A DNA stretch of 64,000 nucleotides from Dryas octopetala (Eukaryota; Streptophyta; Magnoliopsida; Rosales; Rosaceae): NCBI GenBank assembly GCA_963921425.1, contig OY992840.1:5024501-5088500 (forward strand), read 5' to 3'. The notes beneath the pieces are model-generated. The model searched no databases. It saw nothing but the letters and a program-made list of their open reading frames with translations, and was not told where the DNA came from. A program made the translations under genes and the position numbers. Shown piece after piece: positions 56,721 to 64,000 of the stretch. The first letter of the stretch is position 1, and each line of letters opens with the position of its first letter.

Positions 56721-58286
56721 GTTTCATAGCCAATTTTGCAGAATAATTTGGTACCTTTTCATCTTTAGAGAAGAAACATCTATAATAAGAAGTGTGGTAA
56801 CTAGCACATATTAGTGGACCAGTGTGGTATAAATTAGGCCTCCTTCAAACAAAAAATAAGGATTTGGGTTTTAAAAGTAGTGAGAATTCAAAACTGAACT
56901 TTATAATTATTCATTTTAAAAATAATAAAAGGTAGAAAAAATATTTTTATATTTTTTTCAAATTTAATGGCAAGTGAAAAAGTAAGGTGAGTAAAAAATA
57001 AAACGGTTGGAAATATAAGTACTCTTACTTATTATCCCCTCCAATTCTAAAGAGTAGAAGAAAGAATGTCGAACGCTGGCGAATGGGCTGGCAGGAGCTG
57101 GAGGTGGTATCATTGCGGTCTCTCCACTCTATCGTTATACAGTAATGCTACACTTACCACATTTTTATACCACAATTTCATACCATCTTACTTTAAGTGT
57201 AAGTGAGGAAACATATCGTCTTGTATTCACTTACATTTTTATGCGGGCTACTAAGGAAACATACAAGAAATAAAATATAAGACCAACCCAAGTATATATA
57301 AGAATCATTTACACTAGTTAAAAAAAATTTAATCAAAAAATTGTGTGGGAGCACCTTAATTGGGTCAGCGGGGGCATATGTCCCCCTGGGCATAAGGTGG
57401 CTCCGCCCCTGTTACTGATAGTTCATTACCTCAGTCTATCCTGTAGTATTTTACTATTAGCTCCACAAATACAGTGATACTTCCGTGTTATCTTAATGGT
57501 ATGTAAAATGTTCATTCTGTGTTATATATCTTAACGGTCTCTTTGTTGATCTTGCAGGGCATTTATTATTATTTTTATCAGGTCTTCAAAAACAAGGCTG
57601 AGGCTATTGCAGCTGCCCGTAGAGCCAAAGGACGTGGGGATGGTACTGTTGGCATGTTTTCTTGGCTTCTTGTGGCGGCTTTGGCTAGGTAAAGAAAGAA
57701 ATCCTTTCTTATGCTATTGAAATTGAAAAAAAAAATGTTTTTTTTTCTTTCTTTTATAACAACCATGTCCTAAGGGAGTTTGGAAGCCTAGGTAAGAGTG
57801 TGGTCGAGTCATTTTTGATAATCATGCCTAGTTGGCTATAATATGTTTGATTGTTGAACGGACATTTAGTTACGATGGATAGAGGTAGAGATGACTTCTT
57901 CTCACTTACATTGACCTTGTGGTTTGATTAAACTTTCCTACAAATGTTTCATCTTGCAGTGCCTTGAATGTGTTTCTGACAATTCCTATATGGGTTATTG
58001 TGACTCGAATGCAGGTGCCTTTCTATTTTCTGTACACATATACTACCTTTTTTTTAACCACCTTGTTTGCAGTTTTTTAATGTTTTTGATTAAACACCTG
58101 TTGGAATTTGTGTTCAGTCACTGAACAATCCCACTCTATTCTACTTCAAGTAGTCAATGATTTCTCAAGAGAATTTTATATGCTAAGCAAGTCGTGATGT
58201 TGCAAAATAACTTTGTTCTACTTTTTATTTCATTTTACTTTTTAAAGGTAAAAAAGAGGTGACAACACCAGGTTTATAGTGGCCTT

Positions 58287-58808
58287 TAGATGACAGAAAT
58301 TTTTTTTGAGAAGAAACATTATTTATTGATCAAACAAGCAAAAGGTACACCAACAGTAGACAAGAAGTCCACTGAAAGAAAGGAAAAAAATAACTACAAA
58401 AAGCTGAGCTAAACACCAGCAACTTAGAAATTATCTTAAGAATTGCTTTTCAATCAAGCAAAATAGTCAAAAGGGATAGGTCCTTGAACTCTGATGAGAC
58501 TGAGGCCCAAAGAAAAGCCAAATAACTCACCCTTTCCCAAAGATCCACCACTCCCACCCCTAATAATCATAAATAATTCTTTATTCCTTTCCATCCAAAC
58601 CACCCAAAGAACAAGCCAACCTGTAGCAGCCCCAAAGAACTTTGGCTTTCTTTCCTCCACCAAAAGCAGCATGTTTTTTGCTAAGAAAAGAATAGCAGCC
58701 AGCTGAAATCACCCAACTCACTCCAGCTTCTTTAAACAGAATGTGCCACAGTTGAACGGTTAACGGGCAGTGAAAAAACAAGCGATCCGCATAGATGACA
58801 GAAATTTT
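58287..58808 (-). mobile_element. 5'-truncated LINE with 17-bp target duplication, inside the PXN pseudogene
   Basis: TAGATGACAGAAATTTT occurs at 58287-58303 and 58792-58808. Between them, on the minus strand, lies a LINE C-terminal piece (ADRLFFHCPLTVQLWHILFK, then LFLSKKHAAFGGGKKAKV- and WVVWMERNKELF-type blocks) with a T-run next to the left duplication as its poly(A) side. The frame is interrupted. It is inserted in what would be the intron after TRMQ. Confidence 0.85.
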
Positions 58809-59664
58809 GGTAACTAGAAAGGTTTAAAGAAGAGAGTTTTAAGGCTACTGTAATTTTAGAGAAATTAGAGAAATAGAGAATAACAGGGAGGAGAGGAGAG
58901 AAGAAAGGAAAGGAGTAGATATCAAGGCACCAAGTCTTCAACAAAACTTAATTTTTATTCATCCAATTGATTTTCTTTTCAAGACATAGCCTTATTTATA
59001 GGCTTCAAATAGAACTCTGAATGACTCCAAGAAATGCTAAAAGACTCAGTAAATATAAAAAAAATAAAAAATAAATAAATAATAGGAGACTCTTAAAGAC
59101 TTGAGTCTTTTTTTTTTTGTTTTGATACCCAGAAATCCCCTGAACCCACTTAAAGACTTGAGTCTTATAATCACACCACCACCAAACCATCACCAGCATT
59201 GACATCATCATATATATATATATATATTTTTTGTTGCTTCTCAATTTCTCATATATGTTGTGTATGCATTTACTGTTAATTGGTAGGTGCATGAGGTTTA
59301 TACTGAAGCCGGAATTACTGAATTTTGGAAAGGCATCATTCCAACATTTATTTTGGTTAGTTTTGTGATAATTGAATAACTTCGTAGATGCACTATGAAT
59401 TACCTTCAGAGTAATGAGTGGTTCTGTTGATCGATTTGTAACCCAGCAATACAGTTCATGATTTATGAAAGGATTGAAAGCTCTTTAAAGCATCTTAGGG
59501 CAAAACGTGCTAACAGAAAGCAGGGATAAAAAAAAAATGTAACTGCTTTGGTGGTATAAGATCTACTTGGAATGATGGTTTTGAAAGCATTTGTAGGATT
59601 TTCATTTTCTCTAAAAGGTCCTAATAACCTAGCATTAATAGTCTACATGAAGGGTGTCACTATT

Positions 59665-59667
<3 letters not shown>

Positions 59668-59708
<41 letters not shown>

Positions 59709-59732
59709 TTCTCTCTCTCTTTCTCTCTCTCT
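59668..59732 (+). repeat. (CT)n microsatellite in the PXN pseudogene
   Basis: A CT run of about 35 bp is followed by imperfect CT-rich sequence up to about 59732. Confidence 0.9.
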
Positions 59733-59739
59733 CATACAT

Positions 59740-60433
59740 TAAGGCTCCGTTTGGGATTGCGGTGGAGAACCCAAAAGCTGCTGTGGATGACAATTCTCAA
59801 TCACCTACAATAATTTTAGTATTTGGTAAAAAAATTAAAAATTACTTTTCTCCACAATTCTCAACTCCCCACAACAAAAATAGAAAGCAGGTTTCTAGGT
59901 GCTTTTGAAAGCTGCAGTGAATCACAACAATAATGAATATTTTATTTTATCCATAATACTCACATTAATTTCTATAATTTTTATTTGTTTATTTTAAATT
60001 AAAAAATATGTTTATTGTTAATTATATTTTATATTATGATAATTAATTATAATATTTTATTTGTACGATTAAAATTATAATATACCTAAAAAATAATAGG
60101 CATACTTATTTAATAATATTGTCCTTAGAAAAATTAATGCTAATAAAAATTTGTAGAAAAAAATTTCAAAAACAAGTAAAAAAACATTTTATTTTTACTA
60201 AATAAATAAGTGAAAGACACTTTCAGCATCATGTCCATTTTAGTAATTATACACAATCAAAGCACTTTTACATTAACATTTACCAAACACTTTGATACTG
60301 TTTTTTGTACTCACAGCACTTTTGAAAACACAGTTTATCAAACACTTAACTGCTTTACTTTACAGCTGACTTTACTTTACAGCTGTTTTACTTCACAGCT
60401 ATTTTTCCTCACAGCAATACCAAACTAGCCCTA
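59740..60433. mobile_element. ~690-bp MITE, probably hAT-like, in the PXN pseudogene
   Basis: The left end TAAGGCTCCGTTTGGGATTG and right end CAATACCAAACTAGCCCTA are imperfect inverted repeats. The subterminal 'agctgc.gtga' and 'cacagctgt' repeats are also inverted, and the interior is AT-rich and non-coding. The end style is that of many plant hAT-type MITEs, but no clean 8-bp duplication is visible. It lies just before the FLLGALAK exon. Confidence 0.55.
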
Positions 60434-61435
60434 AATTATTCTGTGGATAGTTTTCTTGTTAGGGGCCTTGGCAAAACTAGGAGCAACTATCTCAACATAC
60501 CCAGTGCTAGTTGTCAAGGTAAAGTTTACTACTCTTGTGATTTTGCATAATCCTATGGAGAACATGAAAAAAAAATGGTTATATTGAGCTGCTCAAGCCC
60601 ACTTCATGTGAGTGATGTCCATATGGTCATTCATTCACATTGAGACTAGGCCATGAACACGGTTTCTACTTCTTTATCTCACTTATCAACTGTGCACTAA
60701 TCTGTATTTGACCATCTCTGAGACTTTTCTATCTTAGTATGCTTTTGCAATGGTATATTGATAAATGCCCAATAATATCTTGACTTGAGCCAATGCAGTT
60801 GAGGCTGCAAGCAAAGCAGGAGATTGGCGGTAATATTTCACTAAGATACTCAGGTTCGCATTTTTATGATTTAAAGGCATATCAATCTGCTTCTAAATTG
60901 ATTCATCTTTTTGAAGATTATGATTATATATTTCTCGTTTCCGTCCTCCTTTCTTCAATGAATATCCTTCTTTATTTCGAATATGCTATCCAGCTTAGCA
61001 GAGGAAAAAAAAAATTGACCATCCTTTTGACTGTATAATTGAAAGCCAGGGATTTTTCCTTGTGTTTTCTCTATTTTGCATGTTATGTATCTATCATTTT
61101 TATGATACCGAATTTTATACGTTTCTTTGCACCACAGGTACTTTTGATGCTATGTTGAAGATGATCCGGTATGAAGGATTGCCTGGCTTTTACAAAGGGA
61201 TGAGCACAAAGACAGTACATAGTGTTTTTGCAGCTTCTGTACTTTTTATGATTAAGAAGGAACTTATCAAGGGTTACATGTTGCTGGAAGATAAGTGTAA
61301 AAAAGTTATGTTTCGTTCAGCAAAATGATTACTTTACAATGTAAGATGAAAACCATGCCCTTGATCAAAATGTGCAATATATATAAATTGGCATTGCAGC
61401 TTTGCAGGTTAAGTGCCCATGAGAATTTCAGTCTT

Positions 61436-61556
61436 TCCTTTTTAGATTTTGATGGATTTTATGAAATTCAATAAAAATTCATAGAGTTTATGAAATCTGC
61501 AAGAGTCTATAACTTTTTTAAAATATATTAAAATCTCAATTGAATATACCCGAATT
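61436..61556. repeat. Family Y repeat fragment
   Basis: 'gattttatgaaattcaataa', 'gagtctataac' and 'tcaattgaatatacccg' resemble one end of the elements at 14.0-15.3 and 23.1-24.3 kb. Confidence 0.4.
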
Positions 61557-63179
61557 AATTAAGAGGGATTATCTTTTTGATAAGAAGCAAATTGGACCCT
61601 GCAATGTGGATCAATGATTTACACCGTCTAATTTTTAAATTTTTATTCAAAAATCATTCCTACAAAAAAGTCAAAAAATTTAAAATTGCTTGACCACTTA
61701 ATGATAACCGTTTCAATGTTTATTGAAAGCATTGCATTCATCTATTTATTGGTTATGATTAGATAACTAAATAGTTTTGATCTGATTAATTTTTTACAAA
61801 GATGGTTAGATGAGGACTTAACAAATAGATAGTTCATTGGCTTACATTGAGGGTTGTCCACGTGCCATTCTATTTACTTCTTATTAAAAAGAGATTCATA
61901 TTTATAAGTTTTTCACTTTTTCGAATATATATAGAAGTAAAACTGTAAAATAATGAATGAAAATGATACAAAAAAAATGTCTGCAAAAATTATACATAGC
62001 TGTCATAGCCCAATCCTAAATTTCAGTAAAAAGAGGACAATAGTCGGATAATTTGGTCGAGTCCCAATCATGTAAAGTCCAAATTAGAAAGTTGAGTCTT
62101 GTACAGTTGATATTCCAAAAGAAACAAGCAGCTTATTTCATATGAATGATAATGATACAATCCCAATGCCATCGTGGATTGTGTGGTAGATTTTGTTTCA
62201 TTTATAAGAGCAGTACAATACGCCACGCTAGGCCACCAAGGAATGTGGCTGCTAAGCCTGCTACTATTTTTAACGCCGGAAACAAGCAGACCCGAAAGTG
62301 ATATTTGGGTAACCATTAAACACTATTGTCAAAATAATCAGACATAAAAATAATAGTAGTAATATTAACGCCAGAAATAAGTAGACCCGAAAGTGATATT
62401 TGGAAAGCTATTTTTCTAAAGTTCAGACAAAAAAAAAAAAAAAAGCCATTAAAGTATTAAACAATATTGTAAATATAATCCGATCGGAAAAAAACATATA
62501 ATGATTTTAAATTTATTTTTGGACTCTTAATGATAACTAAACTCACTTAAAAATTTGTAATGTTAAATAAGTCCATGTTGTGACAAATAAGCCAATATTT
62601 TAATTTTTTCCGTGTTTTTGGCACCGTACGTTTGGTGATTTTGTTTTTTAAAAAACAAAATGGACAAATTGTCATTGTTGAGTAATTAGTGACAGTCACT
62701 TTTATGGTATAACACAGGTAAATGTGATTTTATAAACTTGAATTGTGTGTTTTATGTTAGTCTTATTAATTTTTAACATATTTATGTAAGAAAAGACAAA
62801 GTGTATCAATAAGTATCATTTTTATGCAACTTCAAATAAATAATGTCGCATAATAGCAATTGTCGATGTACTGTTTACTAAACGCTCAATGAACATTGCC
62901 AAACACTTAATAATGTTCACAAATAGCCGTATCACATGCATTTTATTAAGGTAGATCGAGTTAAAATTTTATGTAACAAGTGTACTGAATTATTAACCTT
63001 AATTGTGAACGGAACTTAAAAAAAAAAAAAAACAACCCAAAAAAATAAATAATAATAATAATAATAACAAATAATCAGACAAGATAGAAAATGTTGAAGT
63101 GGTATTTTATTAGGTGCAAGTAGCACTAGAAGTTTAGGCTGTCTAGCACACACTGCACGGAAATCGTCAATTATCAGCC
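61557..63179. other. Intergenic and ABC1K upstream region, no other gene seen
   Basis: AT-rich sequence. 'taacgccggaaacaagcaga', continuing 'cccgaaagtgatatttgg', at about 62272-62308 is nearly repeated at 62368-62403 as 'taacgccagaaataagtaga...', a roughly 95-bp direct duplication. (AAT)n lies near 63045-63070. The last few hundred bases are presumably the promoter of the ABC1K gene. Confidence 0.5.
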
Positions 63180-63770
63180 ATGGGTCTCGCCGTTGCCGTT
63201 GGTCAGCCGTGTTTCACTTCGTGGAGGGCGCGTGGTTGGAGTCCGAGTCCGAATCCGAATCGGAGTCTTTGCAAAAGGAGCAGCAGCAACAGAGTAGTGA
63301 GAGCGAGAGTAAGACCAGCTATGGCAGCTCTGGTGGAGGCCAGACCGGCAACACCTACGACGCTCAGAGACGGCGGCGGTGGTGGTGGTGATCGGTCCGT
63401 GAAGGTTGAGATCTATAGAGCCGGCAGCGGGGAACGAACCGACGACCTTCAGGCAGAGGCAAGGGCCTTGGAGCGTGCGGTCAATGCCTCCGTTTACAGC
63501 CCCGAGCTTCTGGTCGCCAAGCACGGCAATAACCCAGTGAAGGTAATTGGGAGGACTCTGCAGATTTTGTTATCTCTGGGTTCATTTGGGTTGAAGCTGT
63601 TTGTGGACCAGAGAAATGGGGTGCTCGACCAGAATAAAAGACTGCGCGCCGCCGAGCTGCGGAGGATTTTTACTCGTTTGGGGCCTACGTTTGTGAAATT
63701 GGGTCAGGGCTTGTCCACAAGGCCTGACATCTGTCCCACTGAGTATCTCGAGGAGCTCGCAGAGCTTCAG
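63180..63770 (+). CDS. ABC1K3: ABC1-like kinase, plastid (ABC1K3-like), first exon only
   Basis: Exon 1 runs from ATG 63180 to CTTCAG|GTATGC (197 codons). The remaining exons lie beyond the window edge. The first roughly 60 residues are rich in Ser, Arg and Ala with few acidic residues, as expected for a plastid transit peptide. DDLQAEARALERAVNASVYS follows, and then AAELRRIFTRLGPTFVKLGQ and GLSTRPDICPTEYLEELAEL, which contain the KxGQ motif typical of the ABC1/ADCK/UbiB atypical kinase family. The best remembered match is Arabidopsis ABC1K3 (At1g79600), a plastoglobule kinase involved in prenyl-lipid metabolism; the subfamily is inferred from this exon only. The first ATG is chosen because the downstream frame gives a plausible transit peptide. 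The frame is intact as far as visible. Confidence 0.88.
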
Positions 63771-64000
63771 GTATGCATTTATATTATGTTTGCAATTTGA
63801 ATTTGGATGGAGTGATTTCAAAGAAAGGATTTGAATTTGACAACAGTGCAAAATTGGTTAAAAAACTGTCCAATAATAGATATAATGTATGCAAGGAAAC
63901 ATTTCAAATTTCTTTGTTCTCTTTTTTTCTTCGTGTAATTCAAATCATGACATTTGAATAGGAATAGTTTAATTGAGCAATTTAGCCTTATAATGTTAAC
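63771..64000 (+). other. Intron 1 of the ABC1K gene (partial)
   Basis: Sequence after the GTATGC donor is T-rich and non-coding up to the window edge. No acceptor-plus-exon was recognised before 64000. Confidence 0.7.

Larger units (their letters stand above)
54988..56915 (+). mobile_element. Family X non-autonomous element, copy 2
   Basis: The left 300 bp align with 11008-11330: 'actattcatccggccca', 'atactgtagcggcccactt', 'catgttaaataataaccaa' and 'atcaagatgag' in order. The right end ('cctccttcaaac...gatttgggtttt') aligns with about 13738-13800. It carries three TTGTTACTGTC-type hairpins at about 55324-55420, more at 56020-56050, and a roughly 192-bp tandem repeat containing the same motif. 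On the minus strand it holds a 68-bp exon-like fragment. It lacks the TRAP-beta fragment of copy 1 and has no transposase. It ends about 150 bp before the PXN pseudogene. Confidence 0.65.
57066..61328 (+). pseudogene. PXN: Peroxisomal NAD carrier (PXN) pseudogene
   Basis: A mitochondrial-carrier-family protein that imports NAD into peroxisomes. Exon-like blocks: 57066-57117 (MSNA, frameshift, then LANGLAGAGGGIIA), 57558-57688 (GIYYYFYQVFKNKAEAIAAA...), 57960-58014 (LNVFLTIPIWVIVTRMQ), 59287-59355 (VHEVYTEAGITEFWKGIIPT), about 59440-59553 (IQFMIYERIESSLKHLRAKR), 60451-60518 (FLLGALAKLGATISTYPVL), 60799-60853 (LRLQAKQE) and 61138-61328 (the C-terminus, to TGA). It is decayed: exon 1 is shifted by two bases, the exon with the first carrier signature and QTER region is missing, the linker exon before the HEVY block is missing, TNP has become TIP, an in-frame TAA lies at 59527, and one acceptor is lost. 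The left half is more damaged than the last exon, which stays open. Confidence 0.85.

Noticed and set aside
1-64000. Bacterial-style operons, riboswitches, rRNA or tRNA genes
   Set aside because: No cloverleaf-like or rRNA-like sequence was noticed by eye, and all genes have plant-type introns. A tRNAscan or Rfam search would be needed to exclude small RNAs fully.

Overview
The window is nuclear DNA from a flowering plant, most likely a woody core eudicot. The base composition is AT-rich, the genes are split by short GT-AG introns, and the products are plant-specific (a cellulose synthase, a Golgi nucleotide-sugar transporter, a plastid ABC1 kinase). Between the genes lie nested transposons, MITEs, LINE tails, copia fragments and a solo LTR. 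No rRNA, tRNA, CRISPR array or bacterial-type operon was recognised. A run of 200 N marks a scaffold gap at 49557-49756.

Host genes from left to right: (1) a complete 14-exon CESA gene of the CESA6 clade, + strand, 3920-9575, 1093 aa; (2) a three-exon coiled-coil protein with UVR-like motifs, - strand, 27654-30705, 710 aa; (3) a complete five-exon UDP-rhamnose/UDP-galactose transporter (URGT1-like), - strand, 32778-34701, 347 aa; (4) a DNAJ10-like J-protein with a DnaJ-X C-terminal region, - strand, 45242-49317, whose first exon probably lies in the N gap and whose J-domain exons each lack one homopolymer base; (5) a decayed peroxisomal NAD carrier (PXN) copy, + strand, 57066-61328; (6) the first exon of a plastid ABC1K3-like kinase, + strand, 63180-63770, running off the right edge. 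URGT1 and DNAJ10 are also close neighbours in Arabidopsis (At1g76670 and At1g76700), so this part of the window appears to be conserved microsynteny, with the intervening OPR1/OPR2 genes replaced by about 10 kb of repeats.

The accessory part is rich. From 10.3 to 22.6 kb there is a Mutator-like element with terminal inverted repeats of about 300 bp. Its transposase has lost the catalytic core, and other elements are inserted in it: a gene-fragment-carrying element here called family X, a second repeat here called family Y, a copia fossil, and a 924-bp hAT element with a perfect 8-bp target duplication. Family X occurs again at 55.0-56.9 kb. Both copies begin with CTACAGT palindromes, carry arrays of short hairpins built on TTGTTACTGTC/GACAGTAACAA, and contain exon-like pieces of host genes (TRAP-beta exon 1 in copy 1, an unidentified 68-bp exon in copy 2). 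This pair is the best candidate for something undescribed. Other well-bounded elements are a 2736-bp solo LTR with a 5-bp duplication, a 1060-bp Mutator-type snapback with a 10-bp duplication, two adjacent foldback MITEs upstream of CESA, and a 5'-truncated LINE with a 17-bp duplication inside the PXN pseudogene.
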